DNA of 7,217 nt from Caulobacteraceae bacterium (GTDB taxonomy: Bacteria; Pseudomonadota; Alphaproteobacteria; Caulobacterales; Caulobacteraceae): NCBI GenBank assembly GCA_003161535.1, contig PMOM01000112.1:620-7836 (forward strand), read 5' to 3'. Within the stretch, counting starts at the first letter, position 1; every line of letters starts with the position of its first letter. This document shows, in pieces, positions 1-6,199 of this stretch. The notes beneath the pieces are model-generated. The model worked only from the letters and a program-made list of their open reading frames with translations, did no database searches and had not been told where the DNA came from. The translations under genes were made by a program, and so were the position numbers.

Positions 1-623
1 CCATCGAGCGCATCGTCGAGCATCTGGCGCCGCGCGACACCCGCGTGGTCTCCCTGCCCAAGCCGTCGGACCGCAACCGCACGCAGTGGTATTTCCAGCG
101 CTATGTGCGCCATCTGCCGGCGGCCGGCGAATTGGTGATCTTCAACCGCTCCTGGTACAACCGCGCCGGCGTCGAGCCGGTGATGGGTTTCTGCACCCCT
201 CTCGAACACGAGGACTTTCTGCGCGACGTTCCCAGCCTCGAACGCATGCTCGAGGATTCCGGCATGCGCCTGGTCAAGCTGTGGCTGGACATCTCCAAGG
301 CGCAGCAGTCGAAGCGACTGGAAGCGCGCCGGGACGATCCTCTCAAGCTGCTCAAGGTCAGCGACCTGGACGCCGTGGCCCAGAAGAAGTGGAAGGCCTA
401 TTCCGCCGCCCGCAACCAGATGCTGTGCCGCACCCACACCGCCATCGCGCCGTGGATCTGCGTACGCGCCGACCACAAGAAGAAGGCCAGGCTGAACGTC
501 ATGCGCTATCTGCTACACGCCCTGGCGCCGGTCGAAGCGCGAGCGAAAATCCCGCCGCCCGATCCCGCCATCCTGTTCGCCTTCGAGGAAGCCGCGCTTA
601 CCGACGGGCGGCTTGCCAAGTAG
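1..623 (+). CDS. ppk2: Polyphosphate kinase 2 (PPK2, class I), C-terminal part; 5' end outside the window
   Basis: This cytoplasmic kinase transfers phosphate between inorganic polyphosphate and nucleoside diphosphates (NDP to NTP, reversible). The frame is open from base 3 to the TAG at 621-623, giving about 206 visible residues. A GTG at 45 lies inside conserved sequence, so it is not the start. The first visible residues, IERIVEHL, follow directly on the family's Walker A loop (GxxxxGKGG), which must lie just off the left edge. Visible family landmarks are LPKPSDRNRTQWYFQRY (about bases 54-104), the Walker B/lid segment FNRSWYNRAGVEPVMGFC (141-194), DDPLKLLKVSDLDAV (334-378) and RTHTAIAPW (430-456). 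Roughly 70-90 N-terminal residues are missing compared with single-domain PPK2s. The Walker B segment has Asn (base 144) where I recall Asp in many class I enzymes. The family call is firm. Substrate preference (ADP or GDP) cannot be read from sequence. Confidence 0.93.
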   Translation, partial: IERIVEHLAPRDTRVVSLPKPSDRNRTQWYFQRYVRHLPAAGELVIFNRSWYNRAGVEPVMGFCTPLEHEDFLRDVPSLERMLEDSGMRLVKLWLDISKAQQSKRLEARRDDPLKLLKVSDLDAVAQKKWKAYSAARNQMLCRTHTAIAPWICVRADHKKKARLNVMRYLLHALAPVEARAKIPPPDPAILFAFEEAALTDGRLAK

Positions 624-654
624 TCGCCGCCGCCCCCTCCACCACTTCGTGTTC

Positions 655-770
655 CCCCTCCCCCGCTTCGCAGGGGAGGACTAGAGAAGCCTCACCCCCT
701 TCACTCCTCCCCTGCCTCTATGCGGGGGAGACCTTCCGCGCGGCCCTTGGTTGCCGCGTGACGGAGGGGG
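655..770. repeat. GC-rich palindromic intergenic repeat cluster (REP-like)
   Basis: Three hairpins lie in the spacer between ppk2 and the aldo/keto reductase gene. Hairpin one pairs 657-665 with 669-678 (one bulged A at 671). Hairpin two pairs 707-715 with 722-730. Hairpin three pairs 732-744 with 753-768, with a 3-nt bulge. The pattern tcctcccc...gggggag...tgacggaggggg resembles a palindromic repeat family scattered between genes in many alphaproteobacterial genomes (from memory, not searched). The first hairpin sits 34 bp after the ppk2 stop and could also help end or stabilise that transcript, but no T-tract follows it. No coding sequence is credible here; reading frames through the region are low-complexity shadows. 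The remainder of the spacer (624-654 and 771-804) shows nothing else I can support. Confidence 0.6.
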
Positions 771-818
771 CGCAAGGCGGCTACACGTTCTGAAGGGAAA
801 TTTCAGGAGACCCGCACC

Positions 819-1799
819 ATGGACTACGTTCGGCTTGGAACCACCGGCCTCAAGGTCTCGCGGCTGTGTTTGGGATGCATGACCTATGGCAGCCCCAAGT
901 GGCGGCCGTGGGTGCTGGACGAGGCGGCCAGCCTGCCATTTTTCAAGAAGGCGCTGGAAGCCGGGCTCAATTTCTTCGACACCGCCGACGTCTATTCGCA
1001 AGGCGAAAGCGAGCGGGTCACCGGCAAGGCGCTGAAGGAGTACGCCAAGCGCCATGAGGTGGTCATCGCCACCAAGGTCAACGGGCCCATGGGCGCCGAC
1101 GCCAACAACCGCGGCCTGTCGCGCAAGCACATTCTCGACGCCATCGACCGCAGCCTGACGCGCCTGGGCGTCGACTATGTCGATCTCTACCAGATCCACC
1201 GCTTCGATCCGGACACGCCGGTGGAGGAGACGCTGGAAGCGCTGCATGACGTCGTGCGCGCCGGCAAGGCTCGCTACATCGGCGCCTCGTCGATGTATGC
1301 GTGGCAGTTCATGAAGATGCTTGCCACGTCCCGCGCCCACGGCTGGACGCCGTTTGTCTCCATGCAGCCGCAGTACAACCTCGTCTATCGCGAGGAAGAG
1401 CGCGAGATGCTGTCGCTGTGCGCCGATCAGGGCATCGGCGTCATTCCCTGGTCGCCCCTGGCGCGGGGGTTCCTGGCCGGCGGCCGGGCCAGCCCCGGCG
1501 AAGGCAATACCGAGCGCGCCCGCTCCGACGAATTCGCCCCGCGCCTCTATTATCGGGCGCCGGATTTCGCGGTGGTCGAAGCGGTGGAGACCATCGCCAA
1601 AGAGCGCGGCGTCTCCAACATGCAGGTGGCGCTGGCCTGGGTGCTGAAGAACCCGGTGATCACCGCGCCGATCATCGGAACCTCCAAGGCCCATCACCTG
1701 GACGACGCGGTTGCGGCCCTGTCGCTCAAGCTCACCGACGAGGAGTTGGCGGCGCTGGAAAAACCCTACAAGCCCAAGCCGGTCCTCGACCACGCCTAG
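819..1799 (+). CDS. Aldo/keto reductase, YajO-like
   Basis: A 326-residue cytosolic NADPH-dependent oxidoreductase with an AKR (TIM-barrel) fold, full length for the family. The catalytic tetrad is visible: Asp54 and Tyr59 in FFDTADVYSQGESE, Lys86 in VVIATKV, and His127 in YQIHRFD. The C-terminal GTSKAHHLDDAV (287-298) is the segment that binds the cofactor phosphate. The N-terminal LGTTGLKVSRLCLGCMTYG and the stretch YNLVYREEEREMLSLC (186-201) resemble E. coli YajO and its relatives, so I place it in that subgroup. YajO has been linked to thiamine/deoxyxylulose phosphate chemistry, but close relatives act on many aldehydes and the substrate here is unknown. The ATG start is supported by AGGAG at 805-809, nine bases upstream, and by the conserved N-terminus. 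The YcaQ-family gene follows after 27 bp on the same strand, suggesting one transcript. Confidence 0.94.
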   Translation: MDYVRLGTTGLKVSRLCLGCMTYGSPKWRPWVLDEAASLPFFKKALEAGLNFFDTADVYSQGESERVTGKALKEYAKRHEVVIATKVNGPMGADANNRGLSRKHILDAIDRSLTRLGVDYVDLYQIHRFDPDTPVEETLEALHDVVRAGKARYIGASSMYAWQFMKMLATSRAHGWTPFVSMQPQYNLVYREEEREMLSLCADQGIGVIPWSPLARGFLAGGRASPGEGNTERARSDEFAPRLYYRAPDFAVVEAVETIAKERGVSNMQVALAWVLKNPVITAPIIGTSKAHHLDDAVAALSLKLTDEELAALEKPYKPKPVLDHA

Positions 1800-1826
1800 G
1801 CGGACGGCCATCGGACGGGCGGGGCA

Positions 1827-3023
1827 TTGAGCGCGGACATCTCGACGCGGGAGGCGCGGCGGATCGCCGTCGCCGCGCAAGGCCTGGCGGCGCCTCGGCC
1901 GGCCGGCGCGCCCACGGCGCGGCGCCTGCGGGCCATGATCGGCGCGCTGGGCGTGGTGCAGATCGACTCGGTGAACGTCGTGGCGCGCAGCCATTATCTG
2001 CCGGCCTTTTCGCGCCTGGGCGACTATCCCCGCGCGCTCTTGGAAAAAGAAGCCTGGGGCAGGAAGCCGACCCTGTTCGAATATTGGGGACACGAGGCAT
2101 CGCTCATGCCGGTGGCGCTGCAGCCGCTGTTTCGCTGGCGCATGGAGCGGGCCAGACGTGGCGGGACGTGGAGCGGGCTGGCGCGCTTTGGCCGCGAGCG
2201 GCGGGATTTCATCGACGCGGTGCTGGCGCGCATCGAGCGCGAGGGGCCGGTCACCGGCGGCGATTTCGCGGACGGTCCGCGCGTGGCCGGCTGGTGGAAC
2301 TGGAGCAATGGCAAACGCGCGCTGGAATGGCTGTTCTGGGCCGGGCTGATCACCACCAAGACCCGGAGGGGATTCGAGCGGGTCTATGATCTGACCGAAC
2401 GGGTTCTGCCCCGCGCCGTCATCGAAACCCCGACGCCCGATGAAGCGGACGCCCATCGCGCCCTCATCCAGATTGCCGCGGCGGCCCTGGGTGTGGCCAC
2501 GGCGGGCGACCTGCGCGACTATTTCCGCATGCCGGTGGAGGGGTTCGCCGCCCGCGTCGCGGAACTCGTGGAGGCCGGCGAGCTCGCGCCGGTCGCGGTG
2601 CGGGGCTGGCGCCAGCCGGCGTATCTCGCCCCGGGCGCGCGGCGGCCCCGGTTCGCGCGGGGCGCGGCGCTTCTGTCACCTTTCGACAATCTGATCTGGC
2701 GCCGCGAGCGGGCGGAGCGATTGTTTGGGACGCGCATCCGCCTGGAGATTTACACCCCCTCCCACAAGCGCGAACACGGCTACTATGTCCTGCCCTTTCT
2801 TCTGGGCGAGACCATCGCGGCGCGGGCGGACCTGAAAGCCGACCGGGCGGCGGGCATCCTGCGCGTCCAGGCCGCTCACCTGGAAGCGGGCGCCGACGCC
2901 GAGCGAACCGCCGGCGCGCTGGCGGGCGAACTGGCGCTGATGGCGCGCTGGCTCGGGCTGGCCGATGTCGCGGTCATGGAAAAGGGCGGCCTTTCGACCG
3001 CCCTTCGCCAGGCTTTGGGATAG
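1827..3023 (+). CDS. ycaQ: YcaQ-family winged-helix DNA glycosylase (interstrand crosslink repair)
   Basis: A 398-residue protein of the HTH_42/AlkZ-YcaQ family. E. coli YcaQ is a glycosylase that unhooks alkylated bases and DNA interstrand crosslinks. The QxD active-site motif is present as Q45-I-D47 in VVQIDSVNVVARSHYL. Further matches to my memory of E. coli YcaQ are FSRLGDYP (61-68), EYWGHE (85-90), GWWNW (155-159), RGFERVYDLTERVLP (181-195), LLSPFDNLIW (282-291) and the C-terminal EIYTPSHKREHGYYVLP (307-323). Length is close to E. coli YcaQ (about 410). The start is TTG: the frame runs back to the upstream gene's stop (1797-1799) with no ATG or GTG, the next ATG is near 1935, and conserved sequence begins by residue 7 (TREARRIAVAAQGL). 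A purine-rich gggcgggg lies just upstream, a weak ribosome site. Coupling to the upstream reductase is likely. Its lesion range here is inferred from the family. Confidence 0.88.
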   Translation: MSADISTREARRIAVAAQGLAAPRPAGAPTARRLRAMIGALGVVQIDSVNVVARSHYLPAFSRLGDYPRALLEKEAWGRKPTLFEYWGHEASLMPVALQPLFRWRMERARRGGTWSGLARFGRERRDFIDAVLARIEREGPVTGGDFADGPRVAGWWNWSNGKRALEWLFWAGLITTKTRRGFERVYDLTERVLPRAVIETPTPDEADAHRALIQIAAAALGVATAGDLRDYFRMPVEGFAARVAELVEAGELAPVAVRGWRQPAYLAPGARRPRFARGAALLSPFDNLIWRRERAERLFGTRIRLEIYTPSHKREHGYYVLPFLLGETIAARADLKADRAAGILRVQAAHLEAGADAERTAGALAGELALMARWLGLADVAVMEKGGLSTALRQALG

Positions 3024-3033
3024 ACGCCGTAGG

Positions 3034-3048
3034 CGCCCTAGAGGGGCG
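3034..3048. terminator. Possible bidirectional hairpin between convergent genes
   Basis: The sequence CGCCC-TAGAG-GGGCG forms a 5-bp GC stem with a 5-nt loop. It begins 11 bp after the ycaQ stop and overlaps the stop codon of the small minus-strand gene. A second small stem, CGCC-GTA-GGCG, lies at 3025-3035 and would compete with it. There is no T-tract on either side, so intrinsic termination would be weak. The position between two convergent stops is the main argument. Confidence 0.3.
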
Positions 3049-3145
3049 TGAAGAGGCGCGGCATCGCCCGGGCCGGGACGTCGCGCAGGAGCTCGAAGGT
3101 CGGGGCCAGGGCCAGGTGGATCCATCGAGCGAGCAATTTCATCAT
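3038..3145 (-). CDS. Predicted 35-residue small protein, unknown function
   Basis: This gene is too short for ordinary ORF calling. It begins with tandem ATG codons (3145-3143 and 3142-3140) and ends at TAG (3040-3038). The first twenty residues are MMKLLARWIHLALAPTFELL, followed by RDVPARAMPRLFTPL. The N-terminal half is hydrophobic with spaced basic residues (K3, R7, H10), so it could form an amphipathic or membrane-associated helix. The tail is Pro/Arg-rich and the protein is net basic without Cys. A perfect AGGAGG (3156-3151) lies five bases before the first ATG, and a sigma-70-like promoter lies upstream, which together make it more than a random ORF. It converges with ycaQ (14 bp between stops) and lies downstream of the ABC exporter on the same strand. 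I do not recognise the family. It could instead be a regulatory leader or the 5' part of a small RNA. Confidence 0.6.
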   Translation of the reverse strand: MMKLLARWIHLALAPTFELLRDVPARAMPRLFTPL

Positions 3146-3150
3146 GTCGG

Positions 3151-3158
3151 CCTCCTTT
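3151..3158 (-). promoter_or_regulatory. Strong Shine-Dalgarno for the small protein
   Basis: Read on the minus strand this is AAAGGAGG, complementary to the 16S anti-SD, with five bases (CCGAC) before the ATG at 3145. It is the strongest ribosome site in the window and decides the start of the 35-codon gene. Confidence 0.7.
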
Positions 3159-3172
3159 GACCACGAATTATG

Positions 3173-3183
3173 TTGCACTGCAG
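3173..3183. promoter_or_regulatory. Candidate operator box A (CTGC-N3-GCA type) overlapping the -10
   Basis: On the minus strand the sequence is CTGC-AGT-GCAA, a near-perfect dyad with core TGC-N3-GCA. Its first three bases overlap the -10 hexamer (3186-3181), and it covers the expected transcription start, the usual place for a repressor. The shape matches 7 of 8 positions of CTGC-N3-GCAG, which I recall as the reported PhaR recognition sequence in Rhodobacter sphaeroides. The regulator assignment is inference only. Confidence 0.35.
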
Positions 3184-3209
3184 ATAGCGCTTCAGCGCCC
3201 CCTTTTCAA
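3181..3209 (-). promoter_or_regulatory. Predicted sigma-70-type promoter of the small gene
   Basis: On the minus strand, TTGAAA (3209-3204) is separated by exactly 17 bp from TATCTG (3186-3181). The -35 matches TTGACA at 5 of 6 positions and the -10 matches TATAAT at 4 of 6. Transcription would begin near 3174, leaving a short leader with the Shine-Dalgarno. The surrounding ~100 bp is clearly richer in A/T than the flanking genes, as expected for a promoter. A dyad GCGCT-TC-AGCGC (3187-3198) lies inside the spacer. Confidence 0.5.
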
Positions 3210-3231
3210 GTAAGGATGATCGGTCAAGCTC

Positions 3232-3262
3232 GCCTCGGTGAGGCTAAATGATCAACGATCAT
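3232..3262. repeat. Two small dyads downstream of the ABC exporter gene
   Basis: ATGATC-AAC-GATCAT (3248-3262) is a perfect 6-bp inverted repeat with a 3-nt spacer. GCCTC-GGT-GAGGC (3232-3244) is a perfect 5-bp inverted repeat with a 3-nt spacer. Read on the minus strand they follow the ABC gene stop, and the first is followed by TTT. They could be a weak terminator separating the exporter from the small gene's promoter, or operator half-sites. A further ATGATC occurs at 3216-3221. Confidence 0.35.
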
Positions 3263-3263
3263 A

Positions 3264-3274
3264 GTGCAACGCAG
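3264..3274. promoter_or_regulatory. Candidate operator box B (CTGC-N3-GCA type)
   Basis: On the minus strand this reads CTGC-GTT-GCAC, again CTGC-N3-GCA and in the same orientation as box A, 91 bp upstream of it. The flanking agtgcaac (3263-3270) is also the exact reverse complement of gttgcact at box A (3172-3179). It lies only 5 bp after the ABC exporter stop codon. Two such boxes flanking one promoter region could allow cooperative binding, but the second could be chance. Confidence 0.25.
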
Positions 3275-3278
3275 CGCG

Positions 3279-5060
3279 TCACACCCCCTGGGTCACCGCG
3301 TGCAGACGGGCATAGGCGCCGCCCTTGGCCACCAGTTCGCCGTGGCGGCCTTCCTCGATGACCCGGCCCTCCTGGAAAACCAGGATGCGGTCGGCGCCGC
3401 GGATGGTGGAGAGCCGGTGGGCGATGACGATGGTGGTGCGCCCGGCCATCAACTCCTCGCTGGCCGCCTGGACCTGGGCCTCGGTCTCCACGTCCAGCGA
3501 CGAGGTCGCCTCGTCGAGCACCAGAACGGGGGCGTCGGCCAAAAAGGCGCGGGCGATGGCCACCCGCTGGCGCTCGCCGCCGGAAAGCTTGACCCCCCGC
3601 TCGCCGACCAGGGTGTCATAGCCCTTGGGCAGGACGGTGATGAATTCGTGGGCGCGGGCCCGCCTGGCCGCCAGGGTGATCTCCTCGGCCGTCGCCCCCG
3701 GCCGCGCATAGGCGATGTTCTCGGCGATGGTGCGGTGGAAAAGGGCCGGATCCTGCGGCACCACGGCGATGGCCCGGCGCAGGCTGCCCTGGGTGACCAT
3801 GGCGACGTCCTGGCCATCGATGACGATGCGCCCGCCCTGCAGATCGTAGAGGCGCTGCACCAGCTTGACGAAGGTCGATTTGCCCGAGCCGGTTGGCCCC
3901 ACCAGGGCCAGCCGTTCACCTGGATGAATGCGCAGCCAGAAGTGGTCGTAGATCGCCGCCCCGGCGCTCTTGTAGCGGAAGGTGACGTCCTCGAAGTCGA
4001 TCTGGCCGCGCTGGCCGGTGAAGTCGGCGGCGCCGGGGGCATCGGCCACCTGCGGGTGGGTCTTGGCGTAGCGCGCCACGTCCTCGACGTCGGCCAGGCC
4101 CTTTTGCGCCATGCGGATGTTCTCGCCGATGTTGCGCAGATAGCCGCTCATCACCAGGAAGGAGGTGATGACGAAGGCGACGTCGCCGGCGCTGGCCTGG
4201 CCCTTGGTCCAGCGCAGGACGAGCAGGCCGGTCAGCCCCGCCTGCAGCACGGCCAGCAGGATGTTGTGGATCAGCCAGACGTTCATGTAGCGGGTCCAGG
4301 TGACCAGGGTCGCCCGTCGCCAGTCGCGGGTGACGATGGCGATGCGCGATTCCTCGCGCGCCTCGGCCCCGAAGCCCTTGACGGTCGGATTGGAGGAGAT
4401 CGAGTCGGCCAAGGCGCCGCCGATGCGCGAATCCATGGCCACCGAGCGCAGGTTCGCCGTGCGTACGTAGTAGTTCGAAAACAGCACGTTGGAGGTGATG
4501 TAGAGCGCCACCATGGCCAGGGAGAAGACCCCGATCACCGGCCAGCGCAGCATCATCTGCACCGACAGGCCCACCAGGATGAGGATGGCCGGAGCGATCC
4601 ACAGCACCACCGAGTCGGCGACCACGTCATAGCCCCACATGGCGCGTGACAGCCGCCGCACGGTGGCGCCGGCGAAGGTGTCGCCATGCCAGTCCGCCGA
4701 GAAGGCCTGCACGCGATTGAAGCCCTCGTTGGTCATCTCCTGCATGGTGTGGGCGGCGAGCGGATTCCAGAACCGGAAGGCGATGTTGCGGATCACCGCG
4801 AAGGCGACATAGACGCCCACGAAGAAGAGCCACGCGCGCCACGCGGCCGCCGCGTTGCCTGGGCCCCGCACGGCGGCGTCCACCAGGCCCTGCGAGGCGC
4901 GGGGCACCAGCAGCTCGAAGCCGATGGCCACCAGCGTCAGGCTGACGGTGGCCGCAAACAGCCAGCGCCTGCGCACCCAGTACGCGGCGATGAAGGCCAG
5001 CACCTGGCCATTGGAGAGCACCCGCTGGCGCGTGCTCTCGTCGTCTTCGTACTGCTCCAT
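3279..5060 (-). CDS. ABC transporter, fused transmembrane and ATP-binding protein (exporter type)
   Basis: A 593-residue half-transporter that should dimerise in the inner membrane and couple ATP hydrolysis to export. Six hydrophobic segments are visible at about 33-53, 75-95, 148-168, 173-194, 261-283 and 291-311. The nucleotide-binding domain follows from about 353: Walker [10 protein letters not shown] (388-396), Q-loop Gln436 in VVPQDP, signature LSGGERQRV (492-500), Walker [11 protein letters not shown] with catalytic Glu517, D-loop SLD (521-523) and switch His548. All catalytic residues are intact, and the length is normal for MsbA/ATM1-like exporters. Substrate is unknown; the neighbours do not reveal it. 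The ATG at 5060 is the only ATG, GTG or TTG before an upstream in-frame TAA, although no clear Shine-Dalgarno precedes it. It is divergent from ubiA across 122 bp that carry a long inverted repeat. Confidence 0.95.
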   Translation of the reverse strand: MEQYEDDESTRQRVLSNGQVLAFIAAYWVRRRWLFAATVSLTLVAIGFELLVPRASQGLVDAAVRGPGNAAAAWRAWLFFVGVYVAFAVIRNIAFRFWNPLAAHTMQEMTNEGFNRVQAFSADWHGDTFAGATVRRLSRAMWGYDVVADSVVLWIAPAILILVGLSVQMMLRWPVIGVFSLAMVALYITSNVLFSNYYVRTANLRSVAMDSRIGGALADSISSNPTVKGFGAEAREESRIAIVTRDWRRATLVTWTRYMNVWLIHNILLAVLQAGLTGLLVLRWTKGQASAGDVAFVITSFLVMSGYLRNIGENIRMAQKGLADVEDVARYAKTHPQVADAPGAADFTGQRGQIDFEDVTFRYKSAGAAIYDHFWLRIHPGERLALVGPTGSGKSTFVKLVQRLYDLQGGRIVIDGQDVAMVTQGSLRRAIAVVPQDPALFHRTIAENIAYARPGATAEEITLAARRARAHEFITVLPKGYDTLVGERGVKLSGGERQRVAIARAFLADAPVLVLDEATSSLDVETEAQVQAASEELMAGRTTIVIAHRLSTIRGADRILVFQEGRVIEEGRHGELVAKGGAYARLHAVTQGV

Positions 5061-5089
5061 GGGAGGGCGCCGAAAAAGGTGGGGGCGAT

Positions 5090-5118
5090 CGCATAGGCGT
5101 GTTTTCGTCCGCCGTTAA
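5090..5118 (-). promoter_or_regulatory. Weak candidate promoter for the ABC exporter gene
   Basis: On the minus strand TTAACG (5118-5113) and TATGCG (5095-5090) are 17 bp apart, matching the consensus hexamers at 4 and 3 of 6 positions. The leader to the ATG would be about 23 nt. The match is poor and rests mainly on spacing and position. I could not identify a convincing plus-strand promoter for ubiA in the same spacer. Confidence 0.2.
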
Positions 5119-5143
5119 GAATCTTGGCCAAAGATTGGCGGAC
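5107..5143. repeat. Long imperfect inverted repeat in the divergent ABC/ubiA spacer
   Basis: GTCCGCC (5107-5113) pairs with GGCGGAC (5137-5143). After six unpaired bases on the left side, AATCTT (5120-5125) pairs with AAGATT (5131-5136) around a 5-nt loop, GGCCA. This gives 13 paired bases in a 37-bp element placed between two divergent start codons. It could be an operator shared by both genes or a leader hairpin. A GANTC site (GAATC, 5119-5123), the target of the CcrM methylase in many alphaproteobacteria, lies inside it. Confidence 0.55.
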
Positions 5144-5172
5144 CATGACGCAAATGCCACAGGCCTTGCCTT

Positions 5173-5176
5173 GGAG
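5173..5176 (+). promoter_or_regulatory. Ribosome binding site that sets the ubiA start
   Basis: GGAG lies six bases before the ATG at 5183. The frame is open back to a GTG at 5099, but that start would add 28 residues translated from the inverted repeat and has no comparable ribosome site. Confidence 0.55.
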
Positions 5177-5182
5177 CCGTCG

Positions 5183-6195
5183 ATGGCGCCCTCATCGGAC
5201 CCCGTGACCGCCCCCCTTCCCGACGCCGCCCCGGCCAACTGGGTCGACCGCCACGCGCCGCTCGCCATGCGGCCGTGGCTGAAGCTCGGCCGCCTCGATC
5301 GGCCGACGGGCATCTGGCTCTTGATGCTGCCGGCCTGGCAGGGGATCGCCCTGGCCGGCGCCATGCGCGGGACGTGGCCGGACGCACGGCTGCTGGTTCT
5401 GTTCGCCATCGGCGCGACGCTGATGCGCGCCGCCGGCTGCGCCTTCAACGACATCGTCGACCGCGACATCGACGCGCGCGTGGCGCGCACGAGGGATCGG
5501 CCGGTGGCCAGCGGCCATATCAACGTGCGCGGAGCCTGGACCTTCCTGGTCGCCTGCGCCCTGGCCAGCCTGGTCATCCTGCTCAGCCTCAATCTTCTTT
5601 GCCTGTGGCTGGGCCTCGCCTCCCTGGCCCTGGTGGCGGCCTATCCGTTCATGAAGCGCATCACCTGGTGGCCGCAGGCGTGGCTCGGCCTGACCTTCAA
5701 CTGGGGCGCCCTGATGGGATTCGCCGCCGCCCTGGGCGGGCCTTCGGCGGCGCTCAGCGTGGCCCTGGTCGCCGGGGCCGGCGCGGCGGGGACGAGCCTT
5801 GCCCTGGTCACCCCGACCCTGCCGTGGCCGGCGCTTCTGCTTTACGCCTCGGGGGTGTTCTGGACCCTCGGCTACGACACCATCTATGCGGTGCAGGACA
5901 TCGAGGACGACGCGCTCGCCGGGGTCAAATCGTCGGCCCGCCGCCTGGGGAGGGCCGCGCCGCGCGCGGTGTTTGGATTCTACGCCGCCAGCCTGGCCCT
6001 GGCCCTGGCGGCGGGTTGGATGGGCGGCCTGGGCTTGCCCTTCCTGCCCCTGGCGGCGCTGTTCGGCGCGCATCTGGCCCGCCAGGCCCTACGCCTGAAG
6101 ATAGACGACCCGGCCCGCGCGCTAGTCCTGTTCAGGTCCAACGCCGTCGCTGGCTTGTTGCTTTTCGCCGCCCTGGTGGCGGGGCATTGGCGGGG

Positions 6196-6199
<4 letters not shown>
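5183..6199 (+). CDS. ubiA: 4-hydroxybenzoate polyprenyltransferase (UbiA)
   Basis: An inner-membrane prenyltransferase that attaches the polyprenyl tail to 4-hydroxybenzoate in ubiquinone synthesis, using Mg2+ to bind the prenyl diphosphate. From the ATG at 5183 it has 338 residues. The first Asp-rich motif is N89-D90-IVD93-RDID97 followed by [11 protein letters not shown] (101-111). The second is [13 protein letters not shown] (231-243), followed by [10 protein letters not shown]. The N-terminal [21 protein letters not shown] (34-54) is also typical of UbiA rather than of heme- or chlorophyll-linked relatives. Several hydrophobic helices are evident. Unusual is an Ala/Gly/Leu-rich stretch at about 186-210 between [13 protein letters not shown] and [12 protein letters not shown], a region I recall as about 20-25 residues shorter in typical UbiA. 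The gene is divergent from the ABC exporter and its stop overlaps that of acs. A start at GTG 5099 is possible but less supported. Confidence 0.93.

Noticed and set aside
790..806. Small hairpin CTGAA/TTCAG touching the aldo/keto reductase ribosome site
   Set aside because: A 5-bp stem with a 7-nt loop is expected by chance at this frequency and hides only two bases of AGGAG.
681..2456. 591-codon open frame on the minus strand
   Set aside because: It lies wholly antisense to two well-supported genes and the repeat region, is Arg/Gly/Pro/Ala-rich without any recognisable motif, and is a normal by-product of GC-rich codon use.
2676..3164. 162-codon minus-strand frame covering the same place as the micro-protein
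   Set aside because: It reads a different frame, extends antisense into ycaQ, and its start has no ribosome site, unlike the 35-codon frame with AGGAGG.
3048..3251. 67-codon plus-strand frame in the ycaQ-ABC spacer
   Set aside because: No ribosome site at its start and no conserved-looking sequence. It runs antisense through the better supported micro-protein gene and its promoter.
3264..4649. 461-codon open frame on the plus strand
   Set aside because: It is antisense to the ABC exporter, whose catalytic motifs are all intact; its composition (Asp/Gly/His/Gln-rich) is typical of a shadow frame.
5115..5127. Possible CtrA-like site (TTAA-N7-TTGG)
   Set aside because: The second half-site is TTGG rather than TTAA; the match to TTAA-N7-TTAA is incomplete and is better explained as part of the inverted repeat.
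5192..6073. 293-codon minus-strand frame opposite ubiA
   Set aside because: Composition dominated by Arg, Gly, Gln and Pro; a shadow of a membrane-protein gene with no family features.
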